Positions 26,139 through 35,223 of a stretch of 64,000 nucleotides of DNA are shown here, one piece after another. The DNA lies in the NCBI RefSeq assembly GCF_025460805.1, contig NZ_JAMXFJ010000002.1, positions 135,490 through 199,489 on the forward strand, written 5' to 3'. Made by a program: the position numbers and the translations under genes. The notes beneath the pieces are model-generated. The model had not been told where the DNA came from. It did not search any database and saw only the letters and a list, made by a program, of their open reading frames with translations. Every line of letters begins with the position of its first letter. The first letter of the stretch is position 1. The DNA comes from Microvirga sesbaniae (GTDB lineage Bacteria; Pseudomonadota; Alphaproteobacteria; Rhizobiales; Beijerinckiaceae).

Positions 26139-27191
26139 CTACTGCTGGATGCCCGGATAGGCCCACAGGCCCGAGACGCGCATGAGATCGCGGTAGATCA
26201 CCATGCGCTCGTCCTTCGAGACTTTGGCCGCCTCCTCGACGGACGGCGCATCGAGGGCGACGACGGGCAGGATCGGCGCGTCGATGCCGTATTGCCGGAA
26301 GGCGTCCTCCAGGAGCGTCCGGGCCCGGCGCATGTGGCTGGAACTCGTCACCAGGATGACCGCATCGGCCGTGTGGCGCTTCAGGAGATTGGCGACGTTG
26401 AGCACGTTGCCGACCGTATCCTTGGACTTGTCCTCGATCAGGATGCGGTCCCGGTCGACGCCCCTCTCCACCAGCCACTTGGTCATGACGTCGCCCTCGG
26501 TGACGCCCGCCTGAGGCTGGCCGCCGGTGACCATGATCCGGGCCGTCGGATTGGCATTGGCGGCCCTGAGGGCCACGTCGAGACGGTCGAGGAGCGGCTT
26601 CTCGGCCGTGCCGTCCTTGGCCAGCGCGTAGCCGAGGGCGACGATCATCACGCGGCCCGGAACCGTCGGCACCTCCGTATTCGGGCGCTCGGCCATGATG
26701 GCCTCGGCGCGGGCGAAGCGCTGACGATAGGAGTCCGAGCGCGCCCGGTCGAGAGCCGCCAGGGCCTGATCCGTCAGAGCGGCCTCGTCGGCCTTGCCCT
26801 CGATCCGGGCGAGCGCCGCGAGCCAGGCCTGCGCGTCGAAGGAGGCTGGATCCCTGGCCAGGATGTCCTCATAGGTCGCGCGGGCGCCGGCCAGGTTCTT
26901 CTGCAGAATCTGGGACGACGCGACGGCGAATCGGAAATCGAGGCGCTCGGGCGCCAGGGTCGAGGCCTCGGCGAAGGCCTTCTCCACCACGTCGTAGCGG
27001 CCGTGCAGGGTGATGCCCTTGAAAACCTCCGTCTCGGCCTTCTTCACGTCGCCGCCCGACCAATAGTATTGCATGCCGGTATCCACCAGCGTCTTGATCC
27101 GGCTCGTATTGCCCGGATCGAAGGCGAGCGCTGCGAACGAGGCGGAGAACGTGAGGAGAGCGGCTGCCGCGAGGGGCGCGATCTTGCGCAT
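26139..27191 (-). CDS. YdcF/SanA-like (DUF218) exported protein
   Basis: 350 residues. Signal peptide (MRKIAPLAAAALLTFSASFA). Residues about 40-150 are helical with TPR-like spacing (AGARATYEDILARDPASFDA). The C-terminal DUF218 domain (about 165-330) has IMVTGGQPQAGVTEGDVM, EDKSKDTVGNVLNV and VTSSSHMRRARTLLEDAF, the usual conserved blocks of YdcF/ElyC proteins. The family is linked to envelope integrity in enterics; activity here is unknown. The TPR-like part plus DUF218 is longer than plain YdcF. Confidence 0.82.
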   Translation of the reverse strand: MRKIAPLAAAALLTFSASFAALAFDPGNTSRIKTLVDTGMQYYWSGGDVKKAETEVFKGITLHGRYDVVEKAFAEASTLAPERLDFRFAVASSQILQKNLAGARATYEDILARDPASFDAQAWLAALARIEGKADEAALTDQALAALDRARSDSYRQRFARAEAIMAERPNTEVPTVPGRVMIVALGYALAKDGTAEKPLLDRLDVALRAANANPTARIMVTGGQPQAGVTEGDVMTKWLVERGVDRDRILIEDKSKDTVGNVLNVANLLKRHTADAVILVTSSSHMRRARTLLEDAFRQYGIDAPILPVVALDAPSVEEAAKVSKDERMVIYRDLMRVSGLWAYPGIQQ

Positions 27192-27329
27192 GGAAGGCTC
27201 CTTGATTGTGCCGGGCCGTTCAAGCTGGAGCCGACGACGACCGGATGTCAAACCGATTTCCGTCCACAGCCCGGGGTGAACTTTCGGATGGTCTTGCCGA
27301 GCCTGGGTTTAAGCGCGACAATAATCCTT

Positions 27330-28166
27330 ATGAAGAGCATTCTCGTTCCGATCGAAGACCACGGCATCGTCGAGCCTCAGCTGCAGGCGGCTCTGCATCT
27401 CGGCCGCCTGTTCGACAGCTATATCGAGGGGATCGCGATCACCCCCGATTACCCGGTCGTCCTGCCGGTGGACATCGCCATCGGCGTGCCCTCCCCGATC
27501 ACGCCGGAGAACCGCCTGGAAATGGCCCGCGCCTGCCGCGAGCGGTTCGAGGCCTTCATGACGACGCAGCAGATCGCGCGCGCCTCCGCGGGCCTGCCGG
27601 GCCTGAGTTCCGGCTGGCGCCAGGACGGCCTGATGGAAGACGCCTTTTTGGGCGCCTACGGCCGGGTGTTCGATCTCGTGATAGTGGGCCGGCCGGACGG
27701 CTCCAACGGCCAGACCCGCCTGTCCACCGTGGAGGCGGCCCTGTTCGAGACCGGCCGTCCCGTTCTCATCGCGCCTCCGAGCGCACCCAGGACCTTCGCG
27801 GAGACCGCCGTGATCGCCTGGAACCGGAGCACGGAAACCGCCCGCGCCGTGCTGGGATCGATGCCGCTGCTCAAGAAGGCCCGGCGCATCGTCGTGCTCG
27901 AACTCGAGGATTGGGGCGTGCCCGGCCCGTCGGGCTCGGAGCTCGCCCGGCATCTGAGGATGCATGATCTGCCGGCGGAAGCCGTCACGGCGGCGGATCC
28001 TTCGAACAGGGCCGGCGAGACCATCCTGTCCGAAGCCGGCGCTCTCGGCTGCGACCTCCTCGTGAAGGGCGCCTATACCCAGAGCCGCCTGCGGCAGATG
28101 TTCTTCGGCGGCGCCACCAGCCATATCCTGAGCAACACGACGATTCCCGTCCTGATGGCTCACTGA
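27330..28166 (+). CDS. Universal stress protein family
   Basis: 278 residues, so two Usp folds in tandem. It begins MKSILVPIEDHG; the second half ends with the nucleotide-binding type motif in LLVKGAYTQSRLRQMFFGG and IPVLMAH. The first half lacks the full G-x2-G-x9-G signature and is probably the degenerate one. Cytoplasmic. An open frame runs far upstream of the ATG at 27330, but conservation starts here. 18 nt upstream of the lactonase gene and likely co-transcribed. Confidence 0.85.
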   Translation: MKSILVPIEDHGIVEPQLQAALHLGRLFDSYIEGIAITPDYPVVLPVDIAIGVPSPITPENRLEMARACRERFEAFMTTQQIARASAGLPGLSSGWRQDGLMEDAFLGAYGRVFDLVIVGRPDGSNGQTRLSTVEAALFETGRPVLIAPPSAPRTFAETAVIAWNRSTETARAVLGSMPLLKKARRIVVLELEDWGVPGPSGSELARHLRMHDLPAEAVTAADPSNRAGETILSEAGALGCDLLVKGAYTQSRLRQMFFGGATSHILSNTTIPVLMAH

Positions 28167-28184
28167 CAGAGAGTGCCCCTCGCC

Positions 28185-29099
28185 ATGTTCAGAGACGTCG
28201 CCGTCGTTCTCGACGATCGCTTCCAGCACCTGTTCAAGGGATCGGCGCGTCTGGAGAAGCTCTACGAGGGCTGCCGCTGGGCGGAGGGCCCGGCCTATTT
28301 CCCGGCCGGCCGCTATCTCGTGTGGAGCGACATCCCCAACGACCGGATGATGCGCTTCGACGAGACCTCGGGCGCGGTCAGCGTGTTCCGTCATCCGGCC
28401 GGCTATTCCAACGGCAACAGCGTCGACCGGCAGGGCCGCCTCGTCACCTGCGAGCACGGCAACCGTCGGGTGACCCGCACCGAGCACGACGGCTCCGTCA
28501 CCGTGCTGGCGAGCCACCATCAGGGCAAGCGCTTCAACTCTCCCAACGACCTGGTGGTGAAATCCGACGGCTCGATCTGGTTCACGGACCCGGCCTACGG
28601 CATCGATTCCGATTACGAGGGCCACAAGGCGGACAGCGAGATCGGCGCCTGCCACGTGTACCGCATCGATCCGCAATCGGGCGATGTGCGCATCGTGGCC
28701 GACGATTTCGTCCGCCCGAACGGGATCGCCTTCTCGCCCGACGAGTCGCTCCTCTACGTGGCCGATACCGGCGCCACCCACGTCAAGGATGGCCCGCGCC
28801 ATATCCGGGTCTTCGACGTGAAAGCCGATGGCGGGCTCTCGGGCGGCACGGTCTTCGCCACCTGCACGGCGGGCCTGTTCGACGGCTTCCGGCTCGACGA
28901 GGCCGGGCGGATCTGGACCAGTGCCGGCGACGGTGTCCATTGCTACGACCCCGACGGCACGCTGATCGGCAAGATCCTGGTGCCGGAAGGGGTCGCCAAC
29001 CTGGTGTTCGGCGGGCCGAAGCGGAACCGGCTCTACATCTGCGCCACCACGTCGCTCTACGCCATCATGCTGCCGGTGAACGGGGCCCGGACGTTCTAG
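28185..29099 (+). CDS. SMP-30/gluconolactonase-family lactonase
   Basis: 304 residues of a six-bladed beta-propeller. Metal-site and family motifs: GCRWAEGPAYFPAGRYLVWS, RFNSPNDLVVKSDGSIWFTD, VRPNGIAFSPDESLLYVAD. Probably hydrolyses a sugar lactone; cytoplasmic, no signal peptide. The ATG at 28185 is preferred; a GTG at 28173 is in frame. Follows the stress protein gene closely. Confidence 0.9.
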   Translation: MFRDVAVVLDDRFQHLFKGSARLEKLYEGCRWAEGPAYFPAGRYLVWSDIPNDRMMRFDETSGAVSVFRHPAGYSNGNSVDRQGRLVTCEHGNRRVTRTEHDGSVTVLASHHQGKRFNSPNDLVVKSDGSIWFTDPAYGIDSDYEGHKADSEIGACHVYRIDPQSGDVRIVADDFVRPNGIAFSPDESLLYVADTGATHVKDGPRHIRVFDVKADGGLSGGTVFATCTAGLFDGFRLDEAGRIWTSAGDGVHCYDPDGTLIGKILVPEGVANLVFGGPKRNRLYICATTSLYAIMLPVNGARTF

Positions 29100-29100
29100 A

Positions 29101-29143
29101 GCATTTTTCGGTGACGTGGATCCGGTTCACCGACAAACGATGC
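29101..29143. repeat. Inverted repeat between convergent genes
   Basis: GCAT and ATGC ends enclose the stem TCGGTGA (29108-29114) / TCACCGA (29127-29133) with a GTGGATCCGG centre. It resembles the AAAAGTGG...CCGG type palindromes scattered through Hyphomicrobiales genomes and may end both convergent transcripts. Confidence 0.5.
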
Positions 29144-29209
29144 GGCTCGGCCAAGAAGAGAGATGATTCCATGTGAGGGGAAGCAGCTTCAGGTCCCGGC
29201 TCGGTGAGA

Positions 29210-29608
29210 TCAGCGGACACCCTGGATCTGGGCTTCGACCGCCACCTTGTCGATCACCGACCAGACCTGCACGATTCTGCCCTCCCGGAACTCGTAAAAA
29301 ACGTTCTCCGTGAAGGAGATACGCCTTCCGTCGACGGGAAGGCCGAGCAATTCTCCCTTGGGCGTGCAGTCGAAGCGCAATCGGCTTGCGATACGCGGCG
29401 GATCCGAGACCAGCAGGTCGATGGCGAAGCGGAGATCGGGGATCGCCCGCACATCCTTCTCCAGCATCGCGCGATAGCCCGCGAGACCGATCTGCCGGCC
29501 GTTGTAGACGACGTTCTCATGGACGAACCGCTCCAGCCCCGACCAGTCGCGCTCGTTCAGACAGGCGATGTAATCCCGGTAGAGGTCGGCAAGGTCGGTT
29601 TCGGTCAC
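29210..29608 (-). CDS. SnoaL-like (NTF2-fold) polyketide-cyclase family protein
   Basis: 132 residues from a GTG at 29608 with GGAG 8 nt upstream (MTETDLADLYRDYIACLNER). The open frame goes up to 29671, but that part looks non-coding. NTF2-like cone fold: ERFVHENVVYNGRQIGLAGY near the N-terminus and TENVFYEFREGRIVQVWSV at the end, typical of SnoaL/ester-cyclase-like proteins. Function unknown; cytoplasmic. Confidence 0.78.
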   Translation of the reverse strand: MTETDLADLYRDYIACLNERDWSGLERFVHENVVYNGRQIGLAGYRAMLEKDVRAIPDLRFAIDLLVSDPPRIASRLRFDCTPKGELLGLPVDGRRISFTENVFYEFREGRIVQVWSVIDKVAVEAQIQGVR

Positions 29609-29768
29609 GACGATGGCTCCGTGGTTCGCCGGCGCAAGAAAGGGAATTTGCCGCCTGGCGGACCGATTCAAGGGACGATGATGACCTGCTCCGCCGGATC
29701 CTGTCCCCGGTCCTATCGCGGGTCGGCGGATTCGTTCTCGGCCTGCTTCTGCCGGACATGCTCCACTC

Positions 29769-29799
29769 CGTCATCACCGGCACAAGGCCGGCGATGGCG
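29769..29799. repeat. Single arm of the 91-bp repeat family
   Basis: One hairpin only: CGTCATCACCGGC, loop ACAAG, then GCCGGCGATGGCG. It matches one arm of the 91-bp element and lies between SnoaL-like and thioesterase genes. Confidence 0.65.
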
Positions 29800-29819
29800 A
29801 ACCGGGTTCTCGCTCCCGG

Positions 29820-30275
29820 CTAATCGCTCACGCCCTCGCGGCCCTCGACGGCCATGAGAGTGGCGGTGAGCAGCGCGATCTGCTTCTCGCGGCCCTCGTG
29901 GACGGCGAACACGTCGCTCTGGGCCAGGGTGAGCGTCCGGCCCGCCTTGACGACCCGACCCCGCGCGACGATGCGCTCGCCGATCCCGGGCGCCAGGAGG
30001 TTGATCTTGAACTCGGCCGTCAGGACGCCGGCGCCGGGCTGCATCAGGGTCAGGGCCGCATAGCCGGCGGCGGAATCCGCGATGCCCGCGATGGCCCCCG
30101 CATGGACGAAGCCGTGCTGCTGAGACAAAGCCGGGGATGCCGGCAGGGCGATTTCGACCAGCCCGGGAGAAACGCGGACCAGGGACGCGCCCAGGGTCCG
30201 CATCAATCCTTGAGCCGTGAAGCTCGCCCGAACCCGCGCCTCGCAGCCTGGATCCTTCGGTGCCGTATCGTTCAT
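29820..30275 (-). CDS. PaaI-family hotdog thioesterase
   Basis: 151 residues, single hotdog domain with the PaaI/YbgC-type signature QQHGFVHAGAIAGIADSAAG, in which HGG of the classical motif is HGF, and LTAEFKINLLAPGIGERIVA. Likely hydrolyses an acyl-CoA. Start at 30275, where GAGGAGA precedes the ATG; an upstream ATG at 30386 adds unlikely sequence. Divergent from the EamA carrier at 30356. Confidence 0.87.
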   Translation of the reverse strand: MNDTAPKDPGCEARVRASFTAQGLMRTLGASLVRVSPGLVEIALPASPALSQQHGFVHAGAIAGIADSAAGYAALTLMQPGAGVLTAEFKINLLAPGIGERIVARGRVVKAGRTLTLAQSDVFAVHEGREKQIALLTATLMAVEGREGVSD

Positions 30276-30355
30276 GGAGGTCTCCTCGCGGTTCGACCAA
30301 AATCGGCGATCAAAAGCCTTGGAATCAAGCGGCTTTTCCCCCATTGATCCGCCCC

Positions 30356-31291
30356 ATGAGGCATTCCGGTTCGTCTTCCGCCCCAAAAGTCCGCTCTGGC
30401 ATTCTCGTCGGCATCGGCCTGATGCTGCTGGGCGTGTTCATGTTCGCCATGAACGACGTCATGGGGAAATGGCTCGTCGCCACCTATTCGGTCGGCCAGG
30501 TCCTGCTCCTGCGCAGCGTTGCGGCCCTGGCGGTCCTGCTGCCCGTCATGCGCCGGCGCAGGGTGCCCTTCGCCATCCCGCCGCGGCCGGGGCTGCACGC
30601 GGTGCGAATCACCCTCTCGACCCTCGAGGTCGCCTGCTTCTACTGGGCCGTCACCTATCTGCCGCTCGCCGACGTGATGACCTATTATCTGGCCGGGCCG
30701 ATCTACGTGGCGGCCTTCGCGGCCTTCTGGCTCGGGGAGAGGATCGACAAGCCGCGCATGCTCGCCATCGGGATCGGCTTCGTGGGCGTGCTGATCGCCC
30801 TGCGCCCGTCGCCCGCCACCCTGTCCCTGCCGGCCCTCATCGCGCTCGCCGGCAGCCTGTTCTATTCGCTCCTGATGATCACGACCCGCAAGCTGCGTGA
30901 GACCGACGACGCCACCCTGGTGTGCGGCCAGATTCTCGGTGCGCTCATCTTCGGCCTCGTCACGGCGCCCCTCGCCTGGGTGACGCCCGGGCCCATCGAG
31001 CTGGCGGGTCTGTTCCTGCTCGGCATCGTGTCCATGGCGGCGCATGTCTGCGTGAACCGTTCGCTCAAGATCGCGCCCGCCTCCGTGGTCGCCCCGTACC
31101 AGTACACCCTCATCGTCTGGGCCATCGTGCTGGGCTATCTGGTCTTCGGCGACGTCGTGGGGTTCTGGACCCTGGTCGGCGCCACCGTCATCTGCGGCGC
31201 GGGTCTTGCCCTGATCCTGCTCGAACACGAGGCCGCGCGGCGCGGCCGCGTGGCGAAGGACATCGAGACGCCGGTGCTGCCGGAGGCTTGA
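30356..31291 (+). CDS. DMT-superfamily (EamA) transporter
   Basis: 311 residues, ten hydrophobic segments in two EamA repeats: VLLLRSVAALAVLLPVM and PLADVMTYYLAGPIYVAAF in the first, SVVAPYQYTLIVWAIVLGYL in the second. The ATG at 30356 is 80 nt from the divergent thioesterase. Substrate unknown. Confidence 0.87.
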   Translation: MRHSGSSSAPKVRSGILVGIGLMLLGVFMFAMNDVMGKWLVATYSVGQVLLLRSVAALAVLLPVMRRRRVPFAIPPRPGLHAVRITLSTLEVACFYWAVTYLPLADVMTYYLAGPIYVAAFAAFWLGERIDKPRMLAIGIGFVGVLIALRPSPATLSLPALIALAGSLFYSLLMITTRKLRETDDATLVCGQILGALIFGLVTAPLAWVTPGPIELAGLFLLGIVSMAAHVCVNRSLKIAPASVVAPYQYTLIVWAIVLGYLVFGDVVGFWTLVGATVICGAGLALILLEHEAARRGRVAKDIETPVLPEA

Positions 31292-31327
31292 TCGTCTCGA
31301 GGCGCCGGCGCATCATGCCATCCGCCA

Positions 31328-31418
31328 CGTCATGGCCGGGCTTGTCCCGGCCATCCCGATTGCTTGGAGCGCCGCGCCTCTCATCATCGGGATCACCGGC
31401 ACGAGGCCGGTGATGACA
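31328..31418 (-). repeat. 91-bp intergenic palindromic repeat, copy 5 (inverted)
   Basis: Begins CGTCATGGCCGGG and ends GGTGATGACA. It is the reverse orientation of the copies at 8200 and 22690 and lies between the EamA carrier and the Liv operon. Confidence 0.83.
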
Positions 31419-31512
31419 TCCGGACGGCGCAGCGCCCGCCCTGGTCCGAGAGTCGAACTTGACATGCTGCACGGCGCAGCCGTCAATGACCCGATAAGAC
31501 ACGGGGAGTCCG

Positions 31513-32703
31513 ATGCGCCTGAAGCTCACAATCGCCGTCGCTGCGGCAGGAATTTTCTTTGCATCCGCGGCCTTCGCCCAGGACATCAAGATCGCCCTCA
31601 TCGCCGGCAAGACCGGGCCGCTCGAGGCCTATGCCAAGCAGACCGAAGCCGGCTTCATGATGGGGCTCGAATACCTCACGAAAGGCACGATGGCGGTGAA
31701 CGGCCGCAAGATCAGCGTCATCGTGAAGGACGACCAGCTCAAGGCCGACCTCGCCAAGACCCTGCTCGAACAGGCCTACAACGACGACAACGTGGACCTC
31801 GCCGTCGGCACCACGTCGTCGGCCGCCGCGCTCGCGATGCTGCCGGTGGCCGAGGAGAACGGCAAGGTGCTGATCGTCGAGCCGGCCGTGGCCGATGCGA
31901 TCACCGGCGAGAAGTGGAACCGCTTCATCTTCCGCACCGCGCGCAACTCGACCCAGGACGCCTATGGGGCGGCGGCCGCCGTCCCGGCGAGCGGGGACGT
32001 CTTGATCGCGACGCTCGCGCAGGATTACGCCTTCGGCAAGGACGGCGTCGCGGCGCTCAAGAATGCCCTCGCGGAGATCCGCCCGAACGCCAAGGTGGTG
32101 TTCGAGGAATACGCGCCGCAGAACGCCACGGACTTCACCGCGTCGGCCCAGCGCATCTTCGACGCGCTCAAGGACAAGCCCGGCAAGAAGATCATCAACA
32201 TCATCTGGGCCGGCCAGCATCCCCTGCCCAAGATCGCCGACCTGAAGCCGGAGCGCTTCGGCATCGAGATCGCGCCCGGCGGCAACATTCTGCCGGCCAT
32301 GCAGATCTACAAGAACTATCCCGGCATGGAAGGCGCGGTGTACTACTATTATGCCTTCCCGAAGAACGCCATGAACGACTGGCTCGTGGCCGAGCACCAG
32401 AAGCGCTACAACGCGCCGCCGGATTTCTTCACCGCGGGAGGCTTCGCGGCCGCGTCCGCGGCCGTCACGGCGATCCAGAAGGCGGGCGGCACCGATCCGG
32501 AGAAGCTCATCGCCGCCATGGAGGGCATGACCTTCGAGACGCCGAAAGGGCCAATGACCTTCCGCAAGGAGGACCATCAGGCCCTGCAGGAAATGTATCA
32601 CTTCAAGGTCAAGGCCGACGGCAAGGACGCCAACGACCTGCTCGATCTCGTCGGCGTCATCCCGGCCGACAAGATGCCGATCCCGGTCCGCAACAAGCGC
32701 TGA
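31513..32703 (+). CDS. Branched-chain amino acid type ABC substrate-binding protein
   Basis: 396 residues, periplasmic-binding fold type I (Peripla_BP_6). Signal peptide ends in FASAAFA-Q; the mature protein starts QDIKIALIAGKTGPLEAYAK. Members of this family bind branched-chain amino acids, amides or aromatic acids; the ligand here cannot be assigned. First gene of a five-gene operon (binding protein, two ATPases, two permeases). GGGGAG lies 5 nt before the ATG. Confidence 0.9.
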   Translation: MRLKLTIAVAAAGIFFASAAFAQDIKIALIAGKTGPLEAYAKQTEAGFMMGLEYLTKGTMAVNGRKISVIVKDDQLKADLAKTLLEQAYNDDNVDLAVGTTSSAAALAMLPVAEENGKVLIVEPAVADAITGEKWNRFIFRTARNSTQDAYGAAAAVPASGDVLIATLAQDYAFGKDGVAALKNALAEIRPNAKVVFEEYAPQNATDFTASAQRIFDALKDKPGKKIINIIWAGQHPLPKIADLKPERFGIEIAPGGNILPAMQIYKNYPGMEGAVYYYYAFPKNAMNDWLVAEHQKRYNAPPDFFTAGGFAAASAAVTAIQKAGGTDPEKLIAAMEGMTFETPKGPMTFRKEDHQALQEMYHFKVKADGKDANDLLDLVGVIPADKMPIPVRNKR

Positions 32704-32709
32704 GCCGAC

Positions 32710-33489
32710 GTGGTTTCATCGACGACAGCGACGCCCGCGCTCGAGACGCGCGGGCTGACCGTTCGCTTCGGCGGCCATGTGGCGGTCAACGACGTGTCGT
32801 GCCGGTTCACGCCGGGCACGCTCACGGCGATCGTCGGCCCCAACGGCGCCGGCAAGACCACCTACTTCAACCTGATCTCCGGACAGCTGCGCGCCACGTC
32901 CGGGCAGGTGGTCGTCGCGGGCGAAGACATCACGCGGCTGTCCGCCTCGGCCCGCACGCGCCGCGGTCTCGGACGGGCGTTCCAGCTCACGAACCTGTTC
33001 CCGCAGCTGACCGCGCTCGAGAATGTGCGCCTCGCCGTGCAGAGCCGGGCCGATGCGGGCTGGTCGATGCTCAGGGTGTGGAACGCCCGCCGCGACCTGA
33101 TCGATAAGGCGGAGAGCGTGCTGGAACGGGTGCGGCTCGCCGACAAGCGGCATGTGGCCCCGAAGGCCCTGTCGCATGGCGACCAGCGCAAGCTCGAGGT
33201 GGCGCTCCTGATCGCCATGGAGCCCAAGGTCTTCATGTTCGACGAGCCGACCGCCGGCATGAGCGTCGACGAGGTGCCGACCGTGCTCGAGCTCATTCAC
33301 GATATCAAGGAGCGCCGCGACGCCACGGTGCTTCTCGTCGAGCACAAGATGGACGTGGTGCGCTCGCTCTCCGACCGGATCATCGTGCTGCACAACGGCA
33401 CTCTCGTGGCCGACGGCGAACCCGCCGCGGTCATCGCCTCGCCGGTGGTGCAGGAGGCCTATCTCGGCATGGAGGCCGCCCGTGGCTGA
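32710..33489 (+). CDS. livG: LivG-type ABC transporter ATP-binding protein
   Basis: 259 residues from a GTG. Walker A GPNGAGKT, signature variant LSHGDQRKLEVALLIA (SHGD instead of SGGQ, normal for LivG), Walker B VFMFDEPTAGM and the H-loop in LLVEHKMDVV. Starts 6 nt after the binding-protein stop and overlaps the following ATPase gene by 8 nt. Confidence 0.92.
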   Translation: MVSSTTATPALETRGLTVRFGGHVAVNDVSCRFTPGTLTAIVGPNGAGKTTYFNLISGQLRATSGQVVVAGEDITRLSASARTRRGLGRAFQLTNLFPQLTALENVRLAVQSRADAGWSMLRVWNARRDLIDKAESVLERVRLADKRHVAPKALSHGDQRKLEVALLIAMEPKVFMFDEPTAGMSVDEVPTVLELIHDIKERRDATVLLVEHKMDVVRSLSDRIIVLHNGTLVADGEPAAVIASPVVQEAYLGMEAARG

Positions 33490-34207
33490 GCCCCTTCTCC
33501 AGCTCGCCGACGTGCACACGCATATCGGCCCCTACCACATCCTGCACGGCGTGGACTTATCCGTGCCGGCCGGCGGACTGACCATGCTGCTCGGCCGAAA
33601 CGGCGCCGGCAAGACCACGACGCTGCGCACGATCATGGGCCTCTGGCAGGCCTCGTCGGGGCGCATCCGCTTTGACGGCCGCGACATCACGAAAGCCGCC
33701 ACGCCGGACATCGCCCGCTCGGGCATCGCCTACGTGCCCGAGGCCATGGGGATTTTCACGGATCTGACCGTGCGCGAGAACATCGTGCTCGCGGCCCGGA
33801 GCGGGCCGGTCGACAGGAACAGGCTCGACTGGATCCTCGGCCTGTTCCCCGCCCTCAAGCGCTTCTGGAACCTGCCGGCCGGCAACCTCTCCGGCGGCCA
33901 GAAGCAGATGCTCGCCATCGCCCGCGCGATCGCGGAACCGCGCCGCCTGCTTCTCATCGACGAACCGACGAAGGGTCTCGCGCCCGTGATGGTGCGCTCC
34001 ATGATCGAGGCCTTCAAGGCGCTGAAGGCGTCCGGCGAGACGATCCTGCTGGTGGAGCAGAACTTCTACGCCGCCTCGGCGCTCGGGGACAATGTGGTCG
34101 TGATGGACGACGGGCGCATCGTGCATGCGGGCGCCATGAGCGACCTCGTCGCGGACACGGTCCTGCAGCAGCGCCTGCTCGGCCTTTCCCTGGATGCGCA
34201 CCAATGA
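33482..34207 (+). CDS. livF: LivF-type ABC transporter ATP-binding protein
   Basis: 241 residues from a GTG at 33482. Walker A GRNGAGKTTT, signature LSGGQKQMLAIARAI, Walker B LLLIDEPTKGLAP, and VEQNFYAASAL in place of the classical H-loop histidine, as usual in LivF. Overlaps livG by 8 nt and the permease gene by 4 nt (ATGA). Confidence 0.92.
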   Translation: MAEPLLQLADVHTHIGPYHILHGVDLSVPAGGLTMLLGRNGAGKTTTLRTIMGLWQASSGRIRFDGRDITKAATPDIARSGIAYVPEAMGIFTDLTVRENIVLAARSGPVDRNRLDWILGLFPALKRFWNLPAGNLSGGQKQMLAIARAIAEPRRLLLIDEPTKGLAPVMVRSMIEAFKALKASGETILLVEQNFYAASALGDNVVVMDDGRIVHAGAMSDLVADTVLQQRLLGLSLDAHQ

Positions 34208-35223
34208 GCGACATGACCGCCGACACCGCCGCCGTCGAGCTGCCGCGCGCTAGGACCGACTGGCTGCCGCTCCTTCTCGTTCCCGCCCTCGGCCTCCTGG
34301 CGCTGCCCTTCGTCGGCAGCCCCTCGACCTGGGTGACGCTCACGGTGGCGGGGCTCGCCATGGGGATGATGATCTTCCTCATGGCCTCGGGCCTCACCCT
34401 CGTGTTCGGCCTGATGGACATCATCAATTTCGGCCACGGAGTCTTCATCTCGCTCGGCGCCTACGCGACGCTCCTCGTCCTCGGACCGCTCGCCGGCTGG
34501 GCGACGGCGGATTCCCTCGGCCTCAACCTCGCGCTCCTGCTCCTGTGCATCCTCGTCGCCATGGCGGTGACGGGCGTGGTCGGCGCGGTCTTCGAGCGCG
34601 TCATCGTGCGCCCGGTCTACGGCAGCCATCTGAAGCAGATCCTCGTCACCATGGGCGGGCTGATCGTCGCCGAGCAGCTGATCCATGCCATCTGGGGCGC
34701 CTCGCCCATCCCGATCCCGCTGCCGCAATCCCTGCGCGGCGCCTTCGTGGTCGGCGACATCGTCATGGAGCGCTATCGCGTCGTGGCGGTCGCCATCGGG
34801 CTTCTCGTCTTCGTCGGGATGCAGCTCCTGCTCAACCGCACCCGCCTCGGCCTGCTGATCCGGGCCGGGGTCGAGAACCCCGAGATGGTCGAGGCGCTGG
34901 GTTACCGGATCCGGCGCCTTTTCGTCAGCGTCTTCATCGCCGGCTCGGCGCTGGCAGGTCTCGGCGGCGTCATGTGGGCCTTCTACCGCCAGACGCTCAC
35001 CGCCGGCATGGGCATGGAGGTGATGGTGCTGGTGTTCATCGTCATCATCATCGGCGGTCTCGGCTCCGTGGGCGGCTGCTTCGTCGGTTCGATCCTCGTC
35101 GCGCTGGTGGCCAACTACGTCGGCTTCATCGAGCCCAAGCTCGCCCTGATCTCCAACATCCTCGTCATGGCCCTGGTGCTGATCTGGCGTCCGCAGGGCC
35201 TGTTCCCGGTGGCCCGCCGATGA
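34204..35223 (+). CDS. livH: LivH-type ABC transporter permease
   Basis: 339 residues, about eight hydrophobic segments. Family motifs: ASGLTLVFGLMDIINFGHGV near residues 60-80 and VFIVIIIGGLGSVGGCFVGS. It begins with a charged 20-residue cytoplasmic lead. ATGA overlaps on both sides (livF and livM) show tight translational coupling. Confidence 0.92.
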   Translation: MSDMTADTAAVELPRARTDWLPLLLVPALGLLALPFVGSPSTWVTLTVAGLAMGMMIFLMASGLTLVFGLMDIINFGHGVFISLGAYATLLVLGPLAGWATADSLGLNLALLLLCILVAMAVTGVVGAVFERVIVRPVYGSHLKQILVTMGGLIVAEQLIHAIWGASPIPIPLPQSLRGAFVVGDIVMERYRVVAVAIGLLVFVGMQLLLNRTRLGLLIRAGVENPEMVEALGYRIRRLFVSVFIAGSALAGLGGVMWAFYRQTLTAGMGMEVMVLVFIVIIIGGLGSVGGCFVGSILVALVANYVGFIEPKLALISNILVMALVLIWRPQGLFPVARR